From the NCBI GenBank assembly GCA_028583605.1, contig CM053325.1, positions 39,359,435 through 39,423,434 of the forward strand: DNA of 64,000 bases, in the 5' to 3' direction. Source of the DNA: Dastarcus helophoroides. Lineage: Eukaryota; Arthropoda; Insecta; Coleoptera; Bothrideridae. This document shows positions 45,771 to 57,732 of the stretch, one piece after another. The position numbers were made by a program, and so were the translations under genes. Numbering within the stretch: position 1 is the stretch's first letter; each line of letters begins with the position of its first letter. Below the pieces are notes generated by a model, which made no database searches, was not told where the DNA came from, and was given only the letters and a program-made list of their open reading frames with translations.

Positions 45771-46613
45771 AGGGTATTGTACTATATTTTATTGATATAT
45801 TTAGATATTTTTAAATGTTTTTTCATTACGCTTGTATTTCACCCACATATTTGATAATTGTTAAATAGTCTACTTAAATACAATCTAATGCAATGGGGGA
45901 ACCAATAATTAAGGAGTATTATTAGAGAATGAATTTTCATTTGACAATATTATTGAAATGTTGCGTAGCGGCAGCAGCTTACTGCCAAAGATTTGTGTGT
46001 AGTTTTACATTCAGAAGGGATTTACAAAATCTGATAGAACTGTCCAATAAAATATACATACATATGCTTGCAAATCCAATGATCCTTTTATCCTTTTGTT
46101 ACCCACGTTTCCGCAGTGGTATTCCACTGATTGTTTCCTTTGTTTATATATATCTAGATTAAAGTATATATGTATCCAATAAAATGCCTTGAGTGATCGC
46201 CATCGAACTATATTAGAATTGTGTATTTCATTAGATTCGGGAAGGATTCCGAAAATCTTAATAGAACTTAAAATAGCTTTATTTCTACCTTTAAATAAAT
46301 TTTTATCAAAACTACATGTAGGCAATATTTAAATATTCTAATAGATCGCGCTATTATTTATGTGATTTTTGCCACTGTAATAAAATACATAATGTACTTG
46401 TTTCCAATTAATTTATATTTTTAATTACTACATGGTGAAATAGTTCAGTATTCATTACTCATAAACTAAGGTATCGAATGCAAATAAGGTCTACCTAATT
46501 TAAAACGCTAATATCTGGATAAATTTAAGTGTAAAGAATAATAGCAAAATCATTTCTAATATATCAGTATTAATGACGAGTACTGAATGAAAAAATTAAA
46601 TTTTTTTAAAATA
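45771..46613. other. No gene seen
   Basis: AT-rich sequence. Open frames up to ~100 codons lack domains. Confidence 0.5.
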
Positions 46614-47560
46614 CAGGGTGCTTGAAAAAGTTGGTACAATGTCAAGGAGGTGAAAGTAGAACTAAAATTAATAAAAAAAGTTTATACAATTACTGAGATA
46701 CAGCACTTTAAATGGGGTTATATCATTTCACTATATTTTGAATAATTTTATTTATAAATAAGATAATTAAATGAAATTTGCAGATAATAATTACGTGCTA
46801 AGGGTCTTTAATTTTCATGAATTTAATCAAAATCGCTTACGAATAAGGGTGTTTTCTATCTAGTCTTAACACAAAATTGTAGATATTTTTTTATTCCTTT
46901 GAATTATCAAGCAATGATATTATCATTCAATGAAATGGACTATTTAAGAAAAAAATGTTTCTACGTTTTTCTTCGAATTTAGCATAATTTAGTCGGAATT
47001 TATTTTTTTTAAACGATGTATGGCTCCGAACTGTAACATTTTTTGACATTATCATGTGTAGTAGGCGACTTCCACTATAACAGTAACTTCGTAGTGCTTG
47101 TAACTTGCGTGTAATGTCATTAACATTTTTCTTCTAATGAGCAAAGTCAAAATCTAGTAACATGTTCTATTAGAAAAACCCCTTTAAAATAGTAAGATAA
47201 GAACTGAGAAATTAGAGGTAAAGAAAAATGTTAATGATAGCACGGAAAATTAACAAACACAGCAATTAAACTGTCATCGTGACAGGCGCCTACTACTTGA
47301 CAATGTAGAAAAATGTTACTCCTCTGAGCAGGGCATCGTTAAAAAAAATAAATTTCAACTAAATCACGCTAAATTCGAAGAAAAATGTAGAGACGTTTTT
47401 CTTTAGAATAGTCCATTTCTTTGAATAATAGTATCATTTGTTTAATAATTTAAAGGAATAAAAAAATATCTACAAACTTGTGTTAAGGGTAGATAGAAAA
47501 CTACCCCTATTCATAACCGATTTTGGTTAAACTCATGAAAATTAAATTAAATTACACTTA
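46614..47560. mobile_element. Foldback element, right end truncated
   Basis: TA-CAGGGTG lies at 46612-46620. From 46800 the left arm (AATCAAAATCGCTTACGAAT, TTCTTCGAATTTAGC) pairs with 47310-47550 (GCTAAATTCGAAGAA, TTCATAACCGATTTTGGTT) around a centre near 47180. The mate of the left terminal 190 bases is missing, so there is no right CACCCTG end. Confidence 0.7.
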
Positions 47561-47763
47561 ACATTTCGGAAACAAAGTTAAAAGTCTTGGTTTTCAAAAC
47601 GCTTACTTTAAACTTCAAGCTCTAGACTTCCAATTTTTATTAAAACTTCTATTTAAACGTTGAGTTTTGAGTCAAAAGTCGAACTTTTCATATTAAAATC
47701 AAAATTTCAGAAAAACATTTCGAAATGGACAAATTTTTTTAGTAAAGTAACCTTTTTATTATT

Positions 47764-48036
47764 TTAACATTCCAAATATTTTAGTTTTTGAACCAAAAAT
47801 TCAGCATTAAAGGCGCCATTGGAAGAAGCATTATGATTGTGGCTTCCTCTTTGGTTGCGTATCAAGTATTTTTCGATAATTATAAATATTTTGCATTTAC
47901 AATTTCGAAGTACACATCTCCACACCATAACACTAGGTTTTATAGTGTACGCAGAAGAAAATTTAAAATTTTCTAGAAGTAAATCACGAACGTGCTGACT
48001 TTTTATTATTTCCATATTATCACTTACTTCGACCAA
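47764..48036 (-). CDS. FLYWCH zinc-finger protein exon or fragment (90 aa)
   Basis: The uninterrupted frame starts MVEVSDNMEIIKSQHVRDLL and carries the FLYWCH signature in order: FKFSSAY, VWRC, NCKC about five residues later, and GSHNHNAS as HxH. Spacing fits a complete finger. FLYWCH fingers bind DNA; they occur singly in insect Mutator-like transposons and as alternative exons in BTB proteins such as mod(mdg4). No BTB or transposase domain is visible nearby. I keep the first ATG because family members often begin a few residues before this block. It could be an intact transposon-derived exon or a remnant. Confidence 0.55.
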   Translation of the reverse strand: MVEVSDNMEIIKSQHVRDLLLENFKFSSAYTIKPSVMVWRCVLRNCKCKIFIIIEKYLIRNQRGSHNHNASSNGAFNAEFLVQKLKYLEC

Positions 48037-48608
48037 CCCTTAAGTACAACTAATCAAATGGAAACAAATTTGTTAAAATTCTAATCTTATTAGGGGAGGC
48101 ACAATGATACAAGGGACACATAGATGCACAAGCCTTATTCCATAACAGATTAAATGTATTCTAGAGGTAAAATATCTAAAACGCGCCTTTAAATATGTGA
48201 AGGTAGTCATCACGATTTCGCAGACAGCCAGTGAACCAATGGCGTTTTAAAAAACAAAACGTGTTTGGAGTGCAGCCAACTAAAAATTTTAAAAATCTTT
48301 TAGGGATCTTCTGTGCGAATTTGTAAAGATCTAATATACCAAAGATAAGTTAGGGCATTAGGTATTAGGGCTTTTACCACATTTTTTAAAATAGATTAGT
48401 TTAATTAGTGCAACGTGCTTTTTGAAAAAATCTTTTGGGGTATTTTGATACGGGGAAAATGATCTATGTGTAACTGTATTAAAGTGCTCCAATATAATTT
48501 ATAAAATATATTTTTGAATTAAAATTATATATATTTTTTTTGTTATCACAAAATTGTGCGGACGTATAAGCAAAAGATTGAAAGATATAATATTAGGGGT
48601 ATTATCTA
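48037..48608. other. No gene seen
   Basis: AT-rich spacer up to the next TIR element; no recognised features. Confidence 0.5.
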
Positions 48609-49991
48609 CAGGGTGAGTCACTAAGCGGGAATCGGTCTTTGGTAGGCGTATCGTTCAAAATATCGAAAAATGTTTCGAATAAAAGTTGTTCGAAATAAAG
48701 TTCTCCATAACCTAAAATTATTACCAAATATGGCGGCCTTCCGGTTGCACCGGAAATGAACACAACTTCCTTATTTTAAATAGAACACCCTATGTATTTT
48801 TACATTTTTGGATTCCTTGTTAAAAATGAATATGAATTTATTCAGACGACATAGGCCCTTAGTTGAACCGTTTTCGCGTAATTTAATTTTTTTGGTTAAA
48901 TTTGACGATTTCGGAGCTTGACGCCATTAACGATATTTTCCAAACGCAATGACTCAGAGTTGTGTGGCATACAGTTTTGGATTCAGGAAGAAATGGAGTA
49001 TTTGTTTACGTCTTTGCTGTTAGTAAGATTTCTTAAATTTCTTCACATCCGTCGACTCAATTCTTCAGTTGTTCAAACATGCATAACTTAATTTTTTCAA
49101 ATGGAACCATCTATCTTGGATTATCTTATCGGATGCGAAATTAAATTACCTTTTTTTTGGTACCAGGTATTGCCCCCTCCGTCCAATAATTTTTGAGAAA
49201 TTTAGAATTTTGTAAAAATTTTAATTAATTTCGTATTATCGCGTTAGCCTTGGATGTCGCGGTTTTGTTTCGTCTCGTTTGTCTGGCAATAACTGACAGT
49301 TTATCTCATTGTTGTTGCGAGGTCTTGGTATTAGTACTGAAAGACAATGTTTTCTCAAGAAGAATTGGTCGATATGGTTTACGCCTTGGGCAGTGCTGAC
49401 AGAAATCCATTTCTTGCCTCGAGAATTTATGCCCAACGCTTTGCCGATCGGAGACATCCAAATTAAGCGGCATTCGCTAAATTGAGAGAGAGGTTTGAGC
49501 GAACTGGTAGTACAAAATACGAGAAAAAGGAGCGTAGAAAACCAACGACGCATGAAGAAAACCAAGTTTTAGTAGCGACTGCTGTTGTCCAAGATCCGCA
49601 TTTAAGTACAAGAATAATAAGCACGGAATTACAAATAAGTCAAACATCCGGTGTTTTTGGGCGAGCGTTTTTAATGCATCTGGATATAAAAATGCATTTC
49701 ACTCTAAAACCGTTGACAATATCAAATTTCAGTAAGAGTACCTTTTTTATGTAAAAACGTTTGTAGTTTATATTTTTGTTACTAAACGGCGACAAAAGTG
49801 CACACAAAATAAATAAGGCGCGTCTTAAGCACCACCCCTCTTAATATACCGGCCACTGGTTAAGTGCTGTTAATTAATTTTCCAATTTTTAAAAAGAGCA
49901 CAAAAAGTTATGGAGTTGTACCAAATTTGATTCAATTATCTGTACACTTTTCGCAATTATCTATAATCAGGAAGTAACCTTCTACACCCTG
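48609..49991 (+). mobile_element. TIR element with transposase remnant, CAGGGTG ends and TA duplication
   Basis: The left end is CAGGGTGAGTCACTAAG and the right, reversed, CAGGGTGTAGAAGG, with TA on both sides (48607-48608 and 49992-49993). Unlike the foldback elements nearby, it contains a helix-turn-helix transposase remnant (49347-49640). It therefore may represent the autonomous class that mobilises the CAGGGTG foldbacks. Only ~8 terminal bases match, so the link is an inference. Confidence 0.6.
49347..49640 (+). pseudogene. HTH transposase N-terminus (DUF4817-like)
   Basis: From the ATG at 49347: MFSQEELVDMVYALGSADRN, then ASRIYAQRFADRRHPN, a TAA stop, and in the same frame AFAKLRERFERTGS, KPTTHEENQVLVATAVVQD, LSTRIISTELQISQTS. 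This matches the HTH module (DUF4817 by recall) that precedes a DDE domain in IS630/Tc1-like insect transposons: (E/D)MVDM, AA.LYAERYP.R.HP, LRETGS, STR.IS..L.ISQ.SV. The reading then leaves the family, so the DDE domain is missing. One stop plus truncation make it a pseudogene. Confidence 0.65.
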
Positions 49992-50290
49992 TAATTCGAA
50001 AACGAAGCATTTTAAGGTATATGTTTATGTAGAATTTTAGTCTTATTTTGGGCCTTAAAATGAGATCCTGAATTCATGGTACTACATTTAGGATCACCTT
50101 GCTATATTCATTTGATTAAAGGACAACCAATCACAAATTTTATGTAGCCAATAATTCCAATTACCCTCCCTCGTCTTGTTAGTTGCCAATGTTGTCATTT
50201 ATTTATTTATTCCCGCCTTCCGCCATATAGCTGATTAAGAGGATTTGTAGGCGGAATGCTAGTCCTTTTGTATACAGTTATTGTTGTGGC

Positions 50291-50420
50291 AATTATACTT
50301 TGGGTCCAGTCCGCAGATAACATTTTTAGAACACTTTGTAGTCCGTGTCTGGATACTAGTCGCGCACCTAGTTTAAAGTTAAAACCATCCTTTCTCTTTG
50401 CATGGTTTCGATGCTTCATT
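50291..50420 (+). repeat. DIRS left inverted terminal repeat
   Basis: It matches the reverse complement of 57910-58039 with few differences, for example TCTGGATACTAGTCGCGCAC and GCATGGTTTCGATGCTTCAT. The outer end is cut at about 50289 compared with the right repeat. Confidence 0.85.
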
Positions 50421-50566
50421 TGTTTTTTGGAGTTAGCTTCGCGCGCGCGCCTTTCGTAAAACTTTGCCTACGTGTTTTTCGAAGTTTCAAGTGCGACAAG
50501 TGATTCAAATCTTTTGTGCTAATAAAGATACACTTATTCTCCTTACCAAGGTAGGTAATAAAACTA

Positions 50567-50613
50567 ATGAGAAATTTTAGTATGAAAAAATCGAAAAGTA
50601 AACATCGAAGTCG

Positions 50614-50680
<67 letters not shown>

Positions 50681-50699
50681 GGGGGGAGGGAGGGAGGGA

Positions 50700-50793
<94 letters not shown>

Positions 50794-51673
50794 GGGAGAG
50801 AGAGAGGCAGAGGGAGAGGGAGGGGGAGAGGGAGGGAGAGGGAGAGGGAGAGCTGGAGGGAGTGAGGAGACAAAATTCTGCCCCTCGCCACAGATCTCGG
50901 TCCTGTTCTAATCCAAATAAACATAGGGAACGCAAGTACCGTTCTCCGAGCGAAATGAACTTGCCTCACGCAGGAAATTCCCGTAAACATAGGCAGGAGT
51001 TTAGTAAACTTAGTCAAGGCCGCCCTTCAAGCAGGACGGATCGGCATAACGAACCAGCAACAAGGCCACAGTCGTCAGCTGAGCCTGACGGGGTGCCGAG
51101 AGACTGTTACAATCAAAGCCCAGATTGCCGTACCCCGCGCGGATCGGATTCTTCAGTTACCAGAACAGGGGCGCACTCAGTGGAAGGTAATCGAGATGAC
51201 ATCTTGATTTTAAATGAGATCTCAGACGACACTCTAAAAATGCTAGGCACTGAACCCGAACAACCCACTACCACTTGTTTTACACTTCATGGAGAGGTAG
51301 CCTTCAGGTGGAATTTTTATTTGTCTCATGGGCTAACAAAAGAAGATTCTGCCCAAATGCTTGAAAAACATAACCCTCCAGAGAACTGCAGCCTGCTTAC
51401 ACCTCCCAAAGTAAATTCGGAGGTTAAAGCTATTATGTCGACAACCCTCGTGACCAGGGACCAATGAGTTATCAGTCGCAATTTGGTTCAGGCTTAAGTG
51501 CAATGAGTAAGGCCCTAAATGTAATACTTGACGAGGAGGACCAGATCCCAAAACACATAAGGGAAAAAATCCTCTTTCCTTTGTCGGAATCGGGTCGGGT
51601 GGTTGCTTCTCCGGTCTATTCTAAGAAATTGCGAAAAAAGAAGACGATACCTCAACGGACCTGTCCTGAATAA
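50567..51673 (+). pseudogene. DIRS gag-like protein, frameshifted
   Basis: The N-terminus reads MRNFSMKKSKSKHRSRR and runs into about 30 Arg-Glu repeats encoded by a (GA)n tract. A second frame (50862-51467) continues with RQNSAPRHRSRSCSN, and then DDTLKMLG, GEVAFRWNFYLSHGLTKED, PPKVNSEVKAIM. A third frame (51464-51673) gives GSGLSAMSKALNVILDEED and LSESGRVVAS. These blocks follow the usual gag order of insect DIRS elements (DDxxxxLGxxP, xxRWxxWLxxGL, PPKLNPEV, GxGLxALxKAL, LSDAGRLLA). The first frame change falls in the GA tract and the second near 51460. The role of gag in DIRS is presumed to be nucleocapsid-like. Confidence 0.75.
50615..50860. repeat. (GA)n / G-rich purine microsatellite inside gag
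   Basis: About 180 bp of nearly pure GA, broken by GGGAGG-type interruptions at 50680-50705 and 50780-50860. In the gag frame it encodes alternating Arg and Glu. Confidence 0.95.
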
Positions 51674-52004
51674 AACATCAAAGGATGTGACAGACAAAAC
51701 CACTCCAGGTGAATATTTGTTTGGGACAGAAAGTATTAAAAATACCAAATCCTTAGAAAGGGCAGGACATGATCTTTGCTCATGCCCAAGTACTTCCTGA
51801 ACAACGACCCAACTTAGAATTCCAGCTCGAAACTTTTCGGGAGCAAGAGGAGAGGGGGTTAATACAACTTTAAACCGAAATCGCCCGGCTCACAGGAGGG
51901 AAGTGAGATAATACAAAGGGCAATACCCCTCCAAACAGAGACGCCAACATAACATCCCAAAGAAACGCTAAGCGAAAACTCACAAGTAAGTTCAACCATA
52001 TTCG

Positions 52005-53810
52005 CTGGTCGGCTAAGAATTTTTTATATTTCATGGTCAAACATTACCTCAAATACCAAAGATTTATCGTGGATTAAAGGGTATAGAATACCTTTTAAAA
52101 ACACCCTTCCATTAAATTGCCAAAAAATATTCCGAAGTTTGTCTACATCCGAGACGGCCTTAATGAAATTAGCGGTCAGCGATTTATTAAGGCAAGGAGC
52201 CATCACTCAATGCAAGTTTTGCCCCCAGCAGTTTACTTCTCCTTAGCCGACAAATCAAGTGGAGGTAAAAGATTTAGTACATAGATTCTCCACACTTTAA
52301 GATGGAGGACCTACGAACGTCGCTAAAGCTTACCCACAAAAATCTGTTTACGACAACAACCGATCTTAGGAATGCATACTTTTTAATATCTGTTGACAAT
52401 AAAGACAGGAAGTATTTCCGATTTACCTTAGAAGGCAATTATTTGAATTTACGTGTTTGCCGTTTGGCCTTAGTTCGGCTCCGTTTTGTTTTACTAAATT
52501 AATGAAACCAGTGGTCTCATATCTTCGCTCAAAAGACTCACGCTGGTAAAGTATTTAGATGATTTCTTAATCTTCGGGAACTTCTTTAATAACTGCCTTC
52601 TTTACAGCAAATTGGAGCTTGAATTTTTACAATCTCTTGGTTTCTTAATCAACTACGAAAAGAGCAAATTAACTCCTAGTACGAACAAAAAATTTTCAGG
52701 ATTTATAATTGACAGCGCTAAACTTAAAGTAGAAATTCCAGCTGAAAAGAGAGAAGTGATACATAGTTTGTAGCCGAAAATCCTAGTATCGGCTTGTCCC
52801 GCTGTAAAATATGGTTTTCTCTATACAAAATCCCTCGAGACAGTAAAATTCGTATACCTAAGCAATAATGGCATGAATTTTGATGCCAAAATGGTGCTTC
52901 CTAAGCACTTAAACGTAGATATTTTACACTTTTTTTTACACTTTAATATTTTTTACACTTTAAACGGCATAAAAACGATTCTTTCAAAAGTGAAATATTT
53001 GCAGACGCCTCCTTAATAGGGTGGAGCGCCTGCTGCGACTTGGACTGAACCCACGGTTTTTGGTCAGACTCAAAAAAGTCAAAAAATATTAATTTCTTAG
53101 AATTGCAAGCCATATTTCACGGCATCGAGTGCTATGACAGAAACCTTATCGATTGTTATGTTTTAATACGATGTGACAACACCACTATTATATCTTATAT
53201 AAACAGAATGGGTAGCATCCAACATTCCGAACTTTGTTCCCTCTCTAGAGATATATGGCAGTGATGTGAGAAAGGACATCTTTATCTTTTCGCATCATAC
53301 ATCAGCTTAAAAGATAATTTCATCGCTGATCAGGAATCACTACGTTTAAGCGTAGAGACGGAATAATCATTATCACGAGAAGCTTTTGAAAATCTAATGA
53401 ATACATTCGGCAAGCCTGAATTCAATATATTTGCCTCCTGCAACAACAAAAAATGCAAAAATTATTTTTCCTAGTTCAAAGACCCAGGATTATTTGCAGT
53501 AGATGCGTTCACGGTAGACTGGGGCAAATTTTACTTTTATGCCTTTTCCTCATTTACGATGGTCCTTCGTACACTACAAAACATAATTCAGGATAAGGCT
53601 TGTGGCATTCTGATAGTCCCTATTCAACCAGGGTACCCCCTTTTCAGAAAGCTTACATTAGGAGAAATCGTATATTTCTCTCCCTCCCAAAATTTACTTT
53701 CTTCATCATTTTTTAGGAAACATCCCCTAGCCAAAAACCTTACCCTGGTCGGGGCGAAATTGTCAGGACAGCATTCCTTTCGAAAGGTGTACCAAAGCTA
53801 GCCATAGACA
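52005..53810 (+). pseudogene. DIRS reverse transcriptase and RNase H, with C-terminal domain
   Basis: Readable blocks in order: WIKGYRIPF near 52075, MEDLRTSLKLTH and LRNAYFLISVDNKDRKYFRF (52302-52460), VKYLDDFLIFGN near 52550 (catalytic YLDD intact), LGFLINYEKSKLTPS, FSGFIIDSAKLK, the RNase H start FADASLIGWSACC (about 53000), LELQAIFHGIECYD, IRCDNTTIISYINRMGS, SYISLKDNFIADQES, then FKDPGLFAVDAFTVDWGK and the tail MVLRTLQNIIQDKA to YFSPSQNLL (53559-53800). A frameshift lies just before YLDD, and several stops interrupt the rest. The order and the motif after RNase H are specific to DIRS elements. Confidence 0.8.
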
Positions 53811-54540
53811 CATTGGTAGCATCTCTAGCAACCTCAACATTACGCCAATATGACACTACCTTCCGTTTATGGTGGAACTTCTGCTTGCAAAAAAGTATTC
53901 CTGTTTTCAAGCCGACACCAGCCTAGGTACTAAATTTTTTACAACATTAAGCGGACAATTCTGACAAACTATGGATCCTTTAACTCCCATACCTCTGCCT
54001 GTCTTTTATATGTTCAAAGGAAGTAGGATCCGACCCCATAATAAGACGCTACAAAGAGGTCTGTTTCGCACAAGACCATCCCTTCCAAGGTATAACAACA
54101 TGTGGGATCCCACACCCGTTTTGCGACATATTGAAAGGTTATCTGCACCCCTTGACATCCAGGTTTTATCTCACAAGGTGGTCACGCTCTTAACACTAAT
54201 AACTGGCAAAAGACTGCAAAATATCTCGCTTATTCTACTATCTAACATGACAGAAAACTAAAGGGGATTATCCATCACAATTTTGGATCCAATTAAAACA
54301 AGTCGTTTAGGTCGAATTTAACCTATTTTAGTTATTCCTAAATTCGAAGATAATCTCTCCCTATGTGTTTTTTCGACTATAAGAGAGTACATTGAAAGAA
54401 CTCGGTTCTTCAGAAAACAGAGTGCGACCAACTGTTTCTCGCCTTTCAAAAATCACACAATGCAGTCTCCAAAGATACTGTGGTGAGTCGAGTTCTACTA
54501 AACTGTTCTATTTCCTCGTTTGTTTTATTTAGTTTAATTT
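53811..54540 (+). pseudogene. DIRS tyrosine recombinase, N-terminal and first catalytic part
   Basis: TSTLRQYDTTFRLWWNFCLQ near 53835 is the core-binding domain. RPSLPRYNNMWDPTPVLRHI and ITGKRLQNISLIL follow (53971-54261); TGKR carries the first catalytic Arg. Downstream, LVIPKFEDNLSLCVFSTIRE and YIERTRFFRK lead to a break at about 54490-54540. Several stops and frame shifts occur. In DIRS elements this enzyme integrates a circular intermediate without target duplication. Confidence 0.75.
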
Positions 54541-57412
54541 TTTTTTAATTTTTCTTGAAAGTACTAAATCTACAAATACTGTATTATAAAAATTCTTTGT
54601 AACATAACAATTTGCCTGAGAAACAGATTTCTTAGCAGTTCACAAATTAGATAAGGGTTATTTGCTAGACCTGGTTTGTTTAAAAAAAAATGATTTAAGC
54701 GCACATAAAATTTAAGTAAAACAACATGTTAGTTTTAAAGGACCGCTGAAAAGTAGAGTAATAAATAAGGGTAACAGGTCAATAACGGGAACCGCGGTAA
54801 ATCTCTCGGCAAGACCATGCGATGGTATACTGGCGGAATTTGACCTTCAAAAAACGCCCCTATAAACACGTACAATTGTAGGTTATTTAAATTTCAATTA
54901 TCGAAGTAAAACTTGTAAGATACGGGGATGGCATCATTCAAAATGGGTTTGCAGTTTGATTTGCACTTTAAGAATCCTTTTCAAAATTGATTTAAGGGTT
55001 AATTTGGATTAGAAATATTTAAATTAGTAGGAATTCTGCATCCTCTAGCGAGATGCAGAGGATATATTTTGGTCCCCAGAAATTGTAGGGGAATAAAAAC
55101 ATAAAACACCAAAGACCAACTTTAAAGTAGTTAAATACCGAACTTCGATCAAATTAGTTTAGAAATTATGGTCAACTCCCGGACTTATAAAAACTAGTGC
55201 GAAATACGGGAGTTTAAAAAAAAACTGCTTCTGTTTGTCTAATTAACGTGAATGAGCACAAAAAAACATTTTTTGTTCAACGTGAAGTTCTTGTGCCATT
55301 TGTGTGATGTTTGCTATGGAAAAAAAAATAGGCAAGTAAATTTAAATTTCTAATGATTTTGTTTGATGGTTTTTCGCTCTTATATGATTTAATTAACTTT
55401 TCCTAAAATTTGAGAAAATACTTGTTCCTAATTTTGATCAATATGGGGTTGGGGGGCGTACACAAAAAAAAAGAGAAAGGAATTTAAAACTTCCACAACA
55501 AACCAAATGAATGAGAAAGTCGTTGTTAGAAAATTATTATAAAGCCAAGAACCCTACCGCTGATTGGTGCAACTAACATTCTCAGTAAAACAAAAAAAAA
55601 GAAGGAGAGAAAAGAAAAACAAACACAAAGAGAATAGAATAAAAAGACGAAAACAAATAAAGCAAATTTGCTTCAAAAATCTTCTATTTTCTTAAGGTCG
55701 CTCTTCGATGTTCTGCTGTTGGAAGCTGAGTTTCCAGAGGTTCAAAAAATCGATTACACCCATCACCGCAGGCTCGGTAACTGACAGCAGGAATCTATAT
55801 TAGGATTTTCTGATGATGTACTGTAAGTTCTCGAAATGTGGAAAAACCCAAGGAAAACCGAAACCGGTGTTGTAAGAAGGTTGTCTGAAGAACTTTCCAG
55901 ATATAGACAAAGTCCCAACACATGTGAACCCCTGGGTGTGCTCCGCGGGAATGTACGTCTTAACAACCTAGAAGGAGTAGTAACCTGTCCTGGTTCTTGT
56001 TCTGGTGTACTCGCCCTGTCTGCCTTATTCGTGGGTCCCCTCATCGGTTACACGTCCAAAAAAAAGAACCCCCTATATAGGCCACGGAGAATTACAACAC
56101 CGCGCGTCGCGATCGGGAAGCTTTTGCAAAATAACTAATCTATATTCGCATGCCTAGATTTACTGTCAACATAAATTTACTAACGTAGGCGGACGAGCAG
56201 TATCAGCATTAGCTCTCGCTAGGGAAATGTTTTGACGAAAGAAATAAGAACTTCTAGCCAGTTTCTAACTTTAATTTAAATGTTTTTTTTTCTGCTAAGT
56301 CAAGCTTAGCCACTTTCTAAGCCAGAAAACGCCCTTTCTATTAGACTAGTAGCCGTAGAAGTAGATGTAGTGTTTGGAAGGGAAAAATTCTGCTGAGAAA
56401 GTTTCTACGAAATCGGAACAATATTTCTAGTCTACTTTATGGCACTGGTTTGAGTTCGAGTATTGAGTTTGGTATGAGAAAAACAGAAAGGAAAAACAAA
56501 GGAACAAGTTAACAAAGGAAAGAAAGAAAGAGTGAGAGAACGAGAGATCTGTAAAATTGAATCAACATTTAAAAATTTGATTTATTACAATAAATCACAA
56601 CTTCATTTCCAAGCTTGAGCTTCATTTTCTCGTAGCATTAGCCTTTGGATATTGTTAGCTCAAAGCTTTCAACAGAAAACTGTATGCTATGTGACGAATG
56701 CTTGAATTAAGAAACGACAAATCACACAAGAATTGGGAAATAAAAACAGACACCTGAAAATAGTTTGAGAACCTCTGCGAACACCCACCGATAGTCAGGT
56801 ACAAAGTTAGCTGCATTTGGTTTGAAAACCTTTGAGTACAAACTAAATGGCTCAGCTGGGGAAAACATTGCGATTATTAATTAGGGTTAAGATAAACTTT
56901 GGGGAATTAATAACCGACGTACCATATATGAGCGAAAGAGTTAAACAAAGAACGACAGATTATTTGTGCTTAATGAATTCTCTTAATTTTATAAAGAAAT
57001 ATTTTTCTCAGATCTGTATCCAGCAAATTTAAACAAGTTGAAACAAACAGGTTCACTTTAATTTGTTGTATTATGTTTAAGAACACTTGAAAATCACAAA
57101 TTTGAAATTTTGTTGATTTATTTTTTGACCTAATGTAATAAAAAGTTGAAGTCAATTGTTGTTTGAATTTGATAACACTTCCCTGTCGACTCTACGAGCT
57201 GGGGTTACAATTTATTAGAATAAAATAATTTTAAACACAACGTAGACAAATTGGGTCCGAAAATCGAAGGTAAATTATTCTTCGGAAATTTTTAAAGATG
57301 AGCAAAATTCGACAATTTTGAAAAAAAACTACATACAATCACGACTGGTCGCTCATCACATTTATCGACGTGACCAGGATTCATCGAGGTGACCAGGATA
57401 CAATCATAACGG
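54541..57412. other. Unidentified 2.9 kb between recombinase halves
   Basis: AT-rich sequence containing a less AT-rich patch at 55690-56120 with overlapping 93- and 100-codon frames on opposite strands and no domain I know. Purine-rich runs occur near 55600 and 56520. Either a nested insertion or spacer between two partial DIRS copies; no terminal repeats could be assigned. Confidence 0.45.
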
Positions 57413-57590
57413 CTGTTCATCACAATACTTTAGGCCGATGGGTCAAACAAATGCTTACTGCTGCAGGGCTAGGTACCACACAATTTAAACTACATTCCAC
57501 AAGGCATGCTTTGGCGTCTACGGCCCTACGGACCTCTATTCAAATGTAACATTTTACGAATTACCTAATGTAGCAGTTTTGTTCATATGT
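57413..57590 (+). pseudogene. DIRS tyrosine recombinase, C-terminal part
   Basis: The frame reads TAVHHNTLGRWVKQMLTAAG, then FKLHSTRHALAS with the HxxR catalytic pair, and stops after TSIQM. A few bases later TFYELPNVAVL supplies what looks like the region of the nucleophilic Tyr, so a short deletion removed the GW segment between them. The start overlaps in content with the end of the N-terminal piece (NAVSKDTV against TAVHHNTL), so this may come from a second copy rather than the far side of an insertion. Confidence 0.7.
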
Positions 57591-57732
57591 TAACTCATTA
57601 TTATATACAATATACGTATGTTAAATAGGTATACATATTTCTCGTCATTTAGACATGAAATAATGATCTTTTCTTGTGAATTGCTTAATACACATATACC
57701 ACTCGCAATATCAGCACTATCTTTAAACATCT

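Noticed and set aside
50564..51017. Long minus-strand open frames rich in Ser-Leu across the GA tract
   Set aside because: They are the complement of the (GA)n repeat (CTCTCT gives Ser-Leu) and have no domain. The plus-strand gag explains the region.
55811..55840. CTGATGA followed ~20 nt later by CGAAA, a possible second hammerhead
   Set aside because: Stem II has a U-U mismatch and does not close next to the GAA, the GAAAC position reads GAAAU, and no stem I or III partner is evident.
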